Shown: positions 7,088-14,860 of the stretch, one piece after another
Position numbering within the stretch: the stretch's first letter is position 1
How the letters are laid out: the number at the start of each line of letters is the position of its first letter
Assembly (NCBI GenBank): GCA_022340265.1
Contig: JAJDOH010000035.1
Location: 1-38,936 of the forward strand
DNA length: 38,936 bases
From: Deltaproteobacteria bacterium
GTDB taxonomy: Bacteria; Desulfobacterota; DSM-4660; Desulfatiglandales; Desulfatiglandaceae
Direction: 5' to 3'
The notes under the pieces: model-generated
Databases searched by the model: none
What the model saw: the letters and a program-made list of their open reading frames with translations, nothing else
Told to the model about the DNA's origin: nothing
Made by a program: the position numbers and the translations under genes

Positions 7088-7900
7088 TTATCCCCTGAAC
7101 AGGTCCTCGCGGTGATGGTCAACCACAGGGAAGGTGGCTTTTAATTCAGCTATCATGTCGACATCGATTTCAGCTGTTAGGTGAGATATACCGTCGGTGG
7201 CTTTGGCTACCACCAGACCCCAGGGATTGACCACGAGACTGCGACCGTAACAGGTCTTGTGGGGCGGGTGCGGGCCCCACTGGCCGGCAGCCACCACCCA
7301 GCAGAGGTTGTCCACCGCACGGGTTCGCAAGAGCAGTTCCCAGTGATCACGGCCGGTTTCCAGGGTAAAGGCTGCCGGCACCAAGAGCACCTGGGCGCCC
7401 TGTTTGTTTAACTGCCGATAGAGTTCGGGGAAACGGAGATCGTAGCAGATGCTCATGCCGAAAGTTATCCCGTCAATTTGGAAAGTCACGAGCCTTGAGC
7501 CCGGTGTGAACGTATCGGATTCTCTGTAGACATTCCCATTGGGCAGTTCCACATCAAATAAATGGATTTTGCGGTAAACGGCGACGATGAACCCGTCGGG
7601 ATTGAAAACCACCGAGGTATTGTATGTTTTGCCGCCGTTTTTTTCGGGAAAACTGCCGCAATGGATATATACCTTGTGAGACACCGCCTTTTCCCGAATC
7701 CGATCGAGACTGGGGCCGTCGGCCGGTTCAGCGTTCCTGGCGATATCGGGCATATCACCCAGAAAGAGAAAATATTCCGGCAACATAATCAGCCGAGCGC
7801 CTCGTTCGGCCAACTTATCGATCAATTTCTCTGCCATGGTCAGGTTGGCCGCCTTGTCATCACGGCTGTTCATCTGGCCAACGCCAATTTTAAAGCTCAT
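7088..7900 (-). CDS. Nitrilase-superfamily carbon-nitrogen hydrolase (Nit1/Nit2-like amidase)
   Basis: A 270-residue cytoplasmic hydrolase with the complete Glu-Lys-Cys triad: E42 in LPEYF, K111 in YRKIHLF and C152 in SICYDLRFPELYR. The last motif is typical of the Nit1/Nit2/YbeM group, which hydrolyses deaminated glutathione or omega-amides of keto acids. The exact substrate is not determined. The start at 7900 is preferred because GGAG lies 11 nt upstream; the ATG at 7909 is only 2 nt from it. It is the last gene of a probable five-gene minus-strand operon, only 27 nt after the PP-loop gene. Confidence 0.85.
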   Translation of the reverse strand: MSFKIGVGQMNSRDDKAANLTMAEKLIDKLAERGARLIMLPEYFLFLGDMPDIARNAEPADGPSLDRIREKAVSHKVYIHCGSFPEKNGGKTYNTSVVFNPDGFIVAVYRKIHLFDVELPNGNVYRESDTFTPGSRLVTFQIDGITFGMSICYDLRFPELYRQLNKQGAQVLLVPAAFTLETGRDHWELLLRTRAVDNLCWVVAAGQWGPHPPHKTCYGRSLVVNPWGLVVAKATDGISHLTAEIDVDMIAELKATFPVVDHHREDLFRG

Positions 7901-7927
7901 TTTTCCCATAACTCCGTTAAAGAAAAT

Positions 7928-8743
7928 TTAGAAATAGTTACCCAGATATTCTTTCCGTCCCATGCCAGTCCACGTTGAGGCATCCGGAAACGAAAGGCAT
8001 TGTCTGGTATGTTCGAGAAGTTGATTGTAATCAAAACCCGTTCCCAGCTGTTTATAGTAATTTTCCAGCACCCGCTTGGGCCTTTGATCCCCAAACCTGC
8101 AAGGGGTCGCAAGCGTTGGAATATCATTCTTTTTGACCTCATATTCGATGTCGATGCCATTGTATCGTACCAAAGGCCTGAAAACAGCATACCCGTCATT
8201 CATTTTGAGGAATGTATGAAACCGCTGCATTGTTTCCAATTTACGCCGTTTGTTCGCTTTTCGCTGCGCTTCACTGATTTCACCCATAAAGTTCGTCAAG
8301 GTCTGTTCCATTGCATAGCTCACCAGATCCCAAAGACTGTAGCTGGTTACGATAACCAGGTTTTTCCAGTCTTTCACATTTTCTGACATAAAGTCGTGCA
8401 ACATTTTCTTTCGAATCGACTGACATGTCAGACATGGCTTTTCCTTAGCATCAAGAATGACATCCGTTTCTCTCGACTCATGCCACTCAGGCCTTATGCC
8501 TCTTCTTTCCCAGTAAGATGAAATCCGATTCTTCTCTTTCGCGTCATAACGATGAACTGGAAACGCGCCCGAGTGCGCCTGAAAGGCGAATCCAAATTCG
8601 TCTGCCGCCTTTACCATAAAATGCATGGCCAATGAGGAGTCTTTACCTGCTGAAAACAGAAAGAAGATTTCCTTCCGTGAAAAGTCGTTAAGAATCGACT
8701 CATGTTCCAATTTCCACTGTGAATAATCTATTCCGATGGTCAT
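7928..8743 (-). CDS. PP-loop ATPase, TtcA/TtuA-like, probably an iron-sulfur sulfurtransferase
   Basis: A 271-residue protein with the PP-loop SAGKDSSLAM (residues 31-40), which binds ATP in adenylating sulfurtransferases and ATP pyrophosphatases. It has C104-x-x-C107 (KPCLTCQS) and a third cysteine C215 in ATPCRF, after RPLVRY. In TtcA and TtuA three cysteines in equivalent places hold a [4Fe-4S] cluster that carries the sulfur used to thiolate tRNA. No zinc fingers like those of TtuA are present. Target and role are therefore inferred only at family level. AGGAAA precedes the ATG at 8743. It lies between an enolase-superfamily gene (37 nt upstream) and the nitrilase gene. Confidence 0.8.
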   Translation of the reverse strand: MTIGIDYSQWKLEHESILNDFSRKEIFFLFSAGKDSSLAMHFMVKAADEFGFAFQAHSGAFPVHRYDAKEKNRISSYWERRGIRPEWHESRETDVILDAKEKPCLTCQSIRKKMLHDFMSENVKDWKNLVIVTSYSLWDLVSYAMEQTLTNFMGEISEAQRKANKRRKLETMQRFHTFLKMNDGYAVFRPLVRYNGIDIEYEVKKNDIPTLATPCRFGDQRPKRVLENYYKQLGTGFDYNQLLEHTRQCLSFPDASTWTGMGRKEYLGNYF

Positions 8744-8779
8744 ATTATTTTTCCTGGTCTTGGGATTGATGGTTCGAAA

Positions 8780-9928
8780 TCAGTGTCGGTCAACGGTGAG
8801 ATTCGGGGATGTGGCCAGATCTTGCAGGTTCAGCCTGTTGATATGAACGCCCAGACCGAAACCTTTCAGAGGGCCGGCCTTTCCTTTTTGCCCGAAACTT
8901 ACATCTTCCATGGTCGTGTTTTTCTTTAACAAAAACCGGTCATAGGAACCGTCGCAGTTAACGGCGTCCTTTGAAAGCAAACACAGGGTTCTGCCGGCCG
9001 CGGAAAGGATTCCAGATTCCCCAAGGGTACATCCGATTTGAAAGGAAAGGGGACTCTTGCGGACCGTGTCGATCATTCGAAGGGCTCTCCTGAATCCACC
9101 GCTCCTGCACAACTTGATATTGATCATCTGATAAAATTTCTCCTCTATGATTTTTCTTACATCCTTCAGGGTAGGTGCGGATTCGCAGGCCATCAGCGCA
9201 ATATCTTTTACGCGAAGGGCTTCTGCAAATTCACGAAATCCGGGTACATCTCTTTCCATCGGTTCTTCCACAATGTTTACCGCGTATTTTTGAATAATCG
9301 GCAAGTGTTTGAAGGCCAGGTCTCGATCCCATACCCCATTTGGGTCAATTCTCATCTCACAATCGATCCCCAATTCCGATGCTGCGGTATCAAGTGTGTG
9401 GTGGTTCCGGTCATAGGATGTTCCCATCTTTACCCTTATCCGGGTGATCGCCAGTGCTTTTATCCAGCGGCAGAACATCGTGACCTGTTGTGCGTTTCCC
9501 AGCGGAACAGGGGCCCCGTAATGTACGCTATCCGTCAGAAAAGATTGCTGGAAAAATTGGACGAGGGGCTGCTGTTTGACCTTTCCCAGCATATCCAGAA
9601 GCGCCATTTCCATTGCGCAGATGGCAGCATTATGGTCTTTTTCATCGGAAAAGCCATCTACGAAATCCCAAATCTGCGAAACATTTTCAAGTTCCCAGGG
9701 GAATGAGGGTTTGTCAAGGAATTGAGAAATATCATTTACGACAGTTTCGGGTGTCTCGCCGGTGACGGACTTTATGGGAATGCCTTCTCCGTAACCTCTT
9801 ACAGATTGATCTTCCCCAATCAATTCCACAACCACGATCCGAGACTGCACCCCTTTTCTGATGGATATGGAGAATTCTCCTTTAAAGGGCATTGCCAGTT
9901 GATATATATTTACTTTCTTGATCCGCAT
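8780..9928 (-). CDS. Enolase-superfamily enzyme, muconate-lactonizing/dipeptide-epimerase subgroup
   Basis: A 382-residue protein with the two-domain enolase-superfamily layout. The N-terminal capping domain starts MRIKKVNIYQLAMPFKGEF. The barrel carries the subgroup residues K167 (in RIRVKMG, an R-x-K version of KxK), metal ligands D195 (DPNG), E221 (VEEP) and E249 (CES), and the opposite base K272 (IKLCRSGG). TLGESGILSAAG (residues ~298-309) is typical of the MLE subgroup, which includes dipeptide epimerases, o-succinylbenzoate synthase and N-succinylamino-acid racemase. These enzymes abstract an alpha proton next to a carboxylate. The substrate is unknown. The start overlaps the end of the histidine kinase gene by 47 nt; the conserved N-terminus argues that the overlap is real. 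Confidence 0.82.
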   Translation of the reverse strand: MRIKKVNIYQLAMPFKGEFSISIRKGVQSRIVVVELIGEDQSVRGYGEGIPIKSVTGETPETVVNDISQFLDKPSFPWELENVSQIWDFVDGFSDEKDHNAAICAMEMALLDMLGKVKQQPLVQFFQQSFLTDSVHYGAPVPLGNAQQVTMFCRWIKALAITRIRVKMGTSYDRNHHTLDTAASELGIDCEMRIDPNGVWDRDLAFKHLPIIQKYAVNIVEEPMERDVPGFREFAEALRVKDIALMACESAPTLKDVRKIIEEKFYQMINIKLCRSGGFRRALRMIDTVRKSPLSFQIGCTLGESGILSAAGRTLCLLSKDAVNCDGSYDRFLLKKNTTMEDVSFGQKGKAGPLKGFGLGVHINRLNLQDLATSPNLTVDRH

Positions 9929-11930
9929 AATTTTGGCGTTCTGTGTTGTGAGAAATGTCGAGGGGTTTAAAGGGCAAGGTCAGAAAAAACGACGTTCCTT
10001 CATTCTCCCCGCTCTTTACTTCCACGTTTCCGCCATGTTCCTGCATGTTTTTGTGAGCGATAAACAGGCCCAACCCTGTGCCACTATGAAGGCTGCTCTT
10101 GTGTTTGGTAGTGAAATAGGGGTCAAAGATCTTATCCAGTCTCGATTCCGGAATTCCAGCGCCGTTATCTTTGATTTCTATCAGGATATTTTCCAGACCA
10201 CCGTTCAGCGTAACCAATTTCGTGGAAATCTCAATTGTACCTCTTTTAGGTGTAAATTCCACTGCATTTGATAGAAGATTAAGAACCACCTCCTTCATTT
10301 TTTCATAATCCATCCAAACTTGGCTGATATCAGGGCTGTAATGCCTCACCACGTTAATTTTCTTGGCATTGCTTTCAGGTGAGACGAGGAGGATCATTCT
10401 GTCAATCAGATCGTGAATGTCGTTAAAGGCAAAACGGGTTTCCCTGGTTTTGACAAGGTCAAGCAATTCGGTAATCAGGTTGTTTACCCGAGCGGTTTCT
10501 TCTAAAGCAATTTTATGGAATTCTTCTCTGAACTCTTTGTCATGATATTTTTGAGGCAATATCTGCAAAAATGTACCGATGGCGGTCATGGGGTTCTTGA
10601 TTTCGTGGGCCAATCTTGCAGCCAGGTTGCCCAGGAAAGAGAAGCGCTCAGCACGGCTCAACAGCGCATGAGATCTTTTTAATTCGGTCATCTGCTCGTT
10701 CAATTTACTGTAGAGCCGGGCATTCTCCAAGGCAATGGCGATCTGGGAGGAGAATATTTCCATGGTTTCCCGTATTTCTTTCGGGACACCGTTTTCGTCG
10801 GCCGCATCAGTCGCAATCACGCCGATAACTTTGGAGCGGGTGATCAGGGGAACCACATAGACCGAAGTGGGTTTTCCCAGATTCAGAATGATGTTTTCCT
10901 GACTCAATTTCGAATCCTTTACCTGTGGAATGTATTCTGATTTTCCTGTATTGGCTACCCTCGCAATAATGTTGCTGACACGCGTCATAGGGACGCTGTA
11001 CTTTTTCACTTCTTCGGGAACACCCCCCTCAAACCCGATACTGTGCATGTATTCGAGATATTTTCCATCTTCCGTAACGAGCATGATCAGGGCGCGTTCA
11101 AGTCTGCAAACGTTTGACAGAATGTTCAAGATGAGCGTTAGCAGTTGTGGCAGCTCCAGGATTGAAAGAATCGCCTTTCCCGTGTCTTGAATGGCCATAA
11201 GCTGTTTGATTTTTTGCTTAAGCTCCACATTGAGGCGGTAAACTTCGCCGTATTTTTGTTCAATCAGTTCTTTGTCTTTTTCCTGCTCGGCAATAACGTC
11301 CTTGAGCATGGTTCTGGAGGTGAAGAACCTGGAAAGATACTCCCGGACTCTGTTTTGAAAAGGTAAGGTAATATGATATTCGCAATAAGGATGGCCCTCA
11401 AAGTGGCAGCAGGTTTCTTTTAATTTTATGGGTTTTCCCAGCCAAATTGTGGGCATGAATGTATAGATGGCCTGGTTATAAAAGCAAATGTCTTTTGACA
11501 GAAACATTTCTGAATCCCAGTGAAGACGGATAACGGCACTGCCTTTATCGATGGTTGCCAATTCCACCCGTTTGCTACGGTTAAATTTGTCGTTAATCTT
11601 CTGAACATGTTTAAATCCTGTCTTTGATGACCAAAAGGCTTTTACAAAAATTTTCTGAATATATCCCAGCGATACCTCTTCAACGGCAAATTTCCCGATA
11701 CGGTATGGCGCCCTGGGATCGTTAAGTGCTTGTTTGGCCCTTTCGAAAAGTTTAGCGACCACCTCCGTGGAAACCCAGTTATTGGCATCGGACAGGAAAT
11801 GGATGGGATCCTCGAGGGCATCGATCTCCGGATGGAGGTTTTCAACCAGTCGTGCAAGATCTCCCACATGATGCTCCTTCAGATACTGAAAGATGGGTTT
11901 GATATTGGTACAGCTTGTTTGTTTTTCCAC
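9882..11930 (-). CDS. Sensor histidine kinase with V4R-like N-terminus and GAF domain
   Basis: A 682-residue soluble kinase starting at GTG (11930). An in-frame stop just upstream excludes a longer form, and I see no clear ribosome binding site. Residues 1-195 look like a V4R/XylR-N-type sensor, ending in a Cys-rich signature (ETCCHFEGHPYCEYHI, C174, C175, C183). A coiled-coil linker (210-248) and a GAF domain (about 250-405) follow. Then come HisKA with H442 in AHEIKNPMTA and an ATPase domain with NLLSNAVEF, DNGAGIP and GTGLGLF. It should autophosphorylate and pass phosphate to a response regulator. The divergently encoded NtrC-type regulator at 13,205 is the obvious candidate. No transmembrane segments were seen. 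Confidence 0.88.
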   Translation of the reverse strand: MEKQTSCTNIKPIFQYLKEHHVGDLARLVENLHPEIDALEDPIHFLSDANNWVSTEVVAKLFERAKQALNDPRAPYRIGKFAVEEVSLGYIQKIFVKAFWSSKTGFKHVQKINDKFNRSKRVELATIDKGSAVIRLHWDSEMFLSKDICFYNQAIYTFMPTIWLGKPIKLKETCCHFEGHPYCEYHITLPFQNRVREYLSRFFTSRTMLKDVIAEQEKDKELIEQKYGEVYRLNVELKQKIKQLMAIQDTGKAILSILELPQLLTLILNILSNVCRLERALIMLVTEDGKYLEYMHSIGFEGGVPEEVKKYSVPMTRVSNIIARVANTGKSEYIPQVKDSKLSQENIILNLGKPTSVYVVPLITRSKVIGVIATDAADENGVPKEIRETMEIFSSQIAIALENARLYSKLNEQMTELKRSHALLSRAERFSFLGNLAARLAHEIKNPMTAIGTFLQILPQKYHDKEFREEFHKIALEETARVNNLITELLDLVKTRETRFAFNDIHDLIDRMILLVSPESNAKKINVVRHYSPDISQVWMDYEKMKEVVLNLLSNAVEFTPKRGTIEISTKLVTLNGGLENILIEIKDNGAGIPESRLDKIFDPYFTTKHKSSLHSGTGLGLFIAHKNMQEHGGNVEVKSGENEGTSFFLTLPFKPLDISHNTERQNYADQESKYISTGNAL

Positions 11931-11957
11931 GCTAAGGCTGTTTTCTCAGAAAGAGCG

Positions 11958-12941
11958 TCATTGCGCATTTTCAAAAAGGGGTTTGAATATAAAAGGATAG
12001 CGCATCCTTGGCTCTGGTTTGGATCGCACCGGGTACGTTCCGGAACCAATGGCAAAATATTTCTTCCATTGGTACCACTGCTCGGGACTTTCGTAAATGG
12101 ATTTTTCGAGGAATTTCAAAACGGTTTCCCCGGGTGAAATCTTCGATGATTGATTCAGCCGAGATAAAATCTCAGGGCAGTCCAATATCTTAAGCTCGTA
12201 TTTATTGAGATGATGACGGTGGATAACACTGAAAATCACCTCAGCTCCGGTTCTTTTCTGGATAACGTTTATGGTTCTGTCCAAGCCGGTCATCCTTCCC
12301 AAAAAGGAGAAGATCTGTTTCGCGGATGGCCGCCATTCTTCAATTTCGTCACATTGCGTGATCAGAACTCTGTTTTCCTTCAATTCTTTGCTTGCTGCTC
12401 GCAAAATGCTTCCTTCCTGACTGCCATCGATCAGTCTGATGCCGTATTTTTCAGCCTGAGAATACACTTTATCTTTAAGCTGTGGCGTTTTGAATTTCGC
12501 AATCATGGAGACATTAAACCCTCTTGCAGCGAGAAAGGTTGGAATGAATTCAATGGCGCCGTAGTGACCCGTAACAAGGAGGACACCTTTTCCCTTTTCC
12601 AGAATTGTGCGTAACTTGTAAAAATCTTTGTCTTTAATGTTTCGGTTCATGAAACGAATCGCTTTTTCAGGTTTTTCATAAGCGATGAAAAGCTTTTCAT
12701 AATAATGACTATAGATGCCTCTAAAAACATTTCTGATCACTTTTCGTATGTTGTATGCTTTTCTGTCGGGGCCCAAGCCTTCCCGTATGGCATCAGCGAT
12801 GCACTGCTTTTCACTTCTGTGGAAATAATAATAGAGTGTTCCAAAAAAGAAAACGAATACTCTTGCAACGTGCCAGCCAAATACTGCGTAAAGAAACATA
12901 TTAAACCTGGACTGAAGAAATCGACTCAGATCCTTTTTCAT
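11958..12941 (-). CDS. LpxL/HtrB-like lysophospholipid or lipid A acyltransferase
   Basis: A 327-residue protein of the LpxL/HtrB acyltransferase family. An N-terminal hydrophobic anchor (residues about 14-40) is followed by the catalytic HX4E motif, H126 to E131 in TGHYGAIE. The family adds secondary acyl chains to Kdo2-lipid A or acylates other lipids at the inner face of the inner membrane. The ATG at 12941 follows GGGAGG with a 7-nt gap; a longer frame from 13016 has no binding site. It is the first gene of the probable operon, 27 nt before the kinase gene. Its pairing with a sensor kinase suggests envelope-related signalling, which is an inference. Confidence 0.82.
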   Translation of the reverse strand: MKKDLSRFLQSRFNMFLYAVFGWHVARVFVFFFGTLYYYFHRSEKQCIADAIREGLGPDRKAYNIRKVIRNVFRGIYSHYYEKLFIAYEKPEKAIRFMNRNIKDKDFYKLRTILEKGKGVLLVTGHYGAIEFIPTFLAARGFNVSMIAKFKTPQLKDKVYSQAEKYGIRLIDGSQEGSILRAASKELKENRVLITQCDEIEEWRPSAKQIFSFLGRMTGLDRTINVIQKRTGAEVIFSVIHRHHLNKYELKILDCPEILSRLNQSSKISPGETVLKFLEKSIYESPEQWYQWKKYFAIGSGTYPVRSKPEPRMRYPFIFKPLFENAQ

Positions 12942-12978
12942 GTTCAATCCTCCCAGAATAAACGTGTGATAATTTATT

Positions 12979-13009
12979 ATTATAGCATCTTGTCCATGTT
13001 TTAAAACAA
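12979..13009 (-). promoter_or_regulatory. Probable promoter of the acyltransferase-kinase operon
   Basis: On the minus strand a perfect TATAAT (12979-12984) lies about 37 nt upstream of the start at 12941. The -35 box is poor: TTGTTT at 13004-13009 has 19-nt spacing. The rest of the divergent gap up to 13204 shows no clear second promoter for the NtrC-type gene, nor a -24/-12 element. Confidence 0.45.
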
Positions 13010-13204
13010 TAATCATGCCAAATCCATGAATGTCTATTTAACCGGAAAAATGTTGTGTGGTGGGTGCAGGCGGTTGAATTTCCTTTTGGCGGTGTGAAAT
13101 TTATTGTACATTCCCGCAAAAAATTTATAGGTTCACCCAAATAAGCGTATCTTGGTTTTTCCACATTCCCTCTTTTGAAAACGGCGAACAGAGCGAGGCT
13201 ATCC

Positions 13205-14551
13205 ATGCGGGAAAAAGCAACCATTCTGGTGGTGGATGATGAGAACGGCGTTCGGCAATCCTTTAACATGGTTTTGAAAGATGATTACAATGTTCTTCTG
13301 GCGGCCAATGGCGAAGAGGCCATGGCGATCTTCAAAAAGAATCGTGTCGATCTGATCCTCATGGATATCCGGCTTCCTGACACGGACGGCGTCACGCTTC
13401 TTCAGAAACTTAAGGAAATCGAACCCGACACCGAGATCATCATGGTCACAGCCGTGAAAGAGATCCAAACTGCGGTCAAAGCGATCAAATTGGGTGCTTA
13501 TGAATACGTTATCAAGCCATTTGTTGTGGATGATGTTCTCACCATAATCAGTCGGGCTCTCGAAAAAGGTCGCCTGGTTCGCGAAGTGACATATTTAAGG
13601 AGCGAGCTTGAAAGGGTTAAGCCTTTTGAGAAAATGGTGGGCAAAGATGAGAAAATGATAAAGCTCTTTGATCTCATATCCACCGTTGCCGGAAGTGATG
13701 GCGCGGTACTGGTTCAGGGAGAGAGCGGAACAGGCAAAGAGCTGGTGGCACGTGCCATTCATAATCGCAGTCCTCGAAACAAAAAGCCTTTTGTTGTGGT
13801 GAATTGCGCTGCAATTCCATCAACGCTTCTGGAGAGCGAAATTTTCGGTCACACCAAGGGTGCTTTTACAGGCGCCAACAGCACCAAGGTGGGAAAGCTT
13901 GAACTGGCCGACAAGGGGACGGTGTTCCTTGACGATGTGGATACCCTTGATACTACCATGCAAGGCAAACTGCTGCGTGTCATTCAGGAAAAAGAATTTG
14001 AGCGGTTGGGCAACCCGAAACTCATTAATGTGGATATCCGTTTTGTGGCTGCTTCCAACAAGAACCTTCCCCATCTTATTTCCCGGGGAGATTTCCGTGA
14101 GGATCTCTTCTACCGTTTGAATGTCTTCCCGGTGAATCTCCCTCCCTTAAGAGATAGAAAGAATGATATCCCGTTGCTTCTGAATCATTTTCTGGCCCGC
14201 TATTCAAAAAAAACAGGTAGAGATGTGCAGCGATTTTCAGAAAAAGCCATAAACTCTTTTATGGCCTATGACTGGCCCGGTAATGTCAGAGAGCTTCAGA
14301 ATCTTGTGGAAAGATTCGCTACCATCACTCGAAAAAAGATGATTGATATTGATGACATCTCATCCCCTGATATTGTTTATGAAAGTGTCAAACCGATGAA
14401 ATTGAAGGACGCCGTGAACGAATTTGAAAGAAAATTCATTGGAAAGGTCATTGATCGTGTTGGCGGGAGCCGAAAACGGGCTGCTGAAATTATGGGGATT
14501 CACCGAAACACCCTTCTAGGGAAAATAAAAGATCTTGATATCAATTCTTAA
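13205..14551 (+). CDS. NtrC-family sigma-54-dependent response regulator
   Basis: A 448-residue three-domain activator. The receiver (1-120) has acidic D11/D12, phosphoacceptor D54 (ILMDIRLPD) and K104. The AAA+ domain (about 143-375) has Walker A GESGTGKE (172-179) and the GAFTGA sigma-54 contact loop (219-224). Its Walker B is FLDDVD, with Asp where Glu is usual, and RDLFYRLNVFPV-type sensor motifs follow (here EDLFYRLNVFPV). A C-terminal Fis-type helix-turn-helix (GGSRKRAAEIMGIHRNTLLGKI) binds DNA. It should activate -24/-12 promoters; one lies just downstream at 14757-14772. The start at 13205 has GAGG at 6 nt and fits the receiver fold; 13175 is a less likely start. The histidine kinase at 9882-11930 is the probable partner. 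Confidence 0.92.
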   Translation: MREKATILVVDDENGVRQSFNMVLKDDYNVLLAANGEEAMAIFKKNRVDLILMDIRLPDTDGVTLLQKLKEIEPDTEIIMVTAVKEIQTAVKAIKLGAYEYVIKPFVVDDVLTIISRALEKGRLVREVTYLRSELERVKPFEKMVGKDEKMIKLFDLISTVAGSDGAVLVQGESGTGKELVARAIHNRSPRNKKPFVVVNCAAIPSTLLESEIFGHTKGAFTGANSTKVGKLELADKGTVFLDDVDTLDTTMQGKLLRVIQEKEFERLGNPKLINVDIRFVAASNKNLPHLISRGDFREDLFYRLNVFPVNLPPLRDRKNDIPLLLNHFLARYSKKTGRDVQRFSEKAINSFMAYDWPGNVRELQNLVERFATITRKKMIDIDDISSPDIVYESVKPMKLKDAVNEFERKFIGKVIDRVGGSRKRAAEIMGIHRNTLLGKIKDLDINS

Positions 14552-14609
14552 TTTAAACTGACAGAGCCGTTTCTCCACCCACCCTTCTAAATTGCAAAAT
14601 GACTTTAGA

Positions 14610-14655
14610 AAATTGCACAAAAAAATGTGCACGTGCACATTTTTTTGTGCAATTT
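14610..14655. repeat. Perfect 46-bp palindrome: candidate enhancer site and/or bidirectional terminator
   Basis: Two 23-bp arms are exact reverse complements with no spacer; the centre lies between 14632 and 14633. Each arm contains TGCAC and GTGCA half-sites separated by an A7T or AT7 tract, giving two mirrored TGCAC-N8-GTGCA units. The half-sites recall the NtrC-type TGCAC...GTGCA operator. The palindrome is centred about 125 nt upstream of the -24 element at 14757, a usual enhancer distance. It also lies 58 nt after the regulator stop codon, and the inner TGTGCAC/GTGCACA flanked by A7 and T7 would work as an intrinsic terminator. Sequence alone does not separate the two roles. Confidence 0.8.
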
Positions 14656-14756
14656 GAAGGCAAGAAAATGTTGCTTTTTTTCAAAGTACCATTGTCTACC
14701 AGGTGATACCGCTCAAAACGGTCTCCTTTTGCACTTTAAACCGGCGCGAATATGGA

Positions 14757-14772
14757 TGGCATGAACATTGCT
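14757..14772 (+). promoter_or_regulatory. Sigma-54 (-24/-12) promoter
   Basis: TGGCATGAACATTGCT matches the RpoN consensus TGGCACG-N4-TTGCW, with GG and GC at the required spacing and one mismatch. Transcription would begin near 14784, about 77 nt before the kinase start at 14861. A cognate-type activator gene lies directly upstream. Confidence 0.8.
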
Positions 14773-14860
14773 GATATCTAAATTGCTTTGTATGAGCACA
14801 GAAACGATGTTAAGCATTTCCGATTGATATCGGATAAGACTTTTTTAGGGGGAAAGTGGC

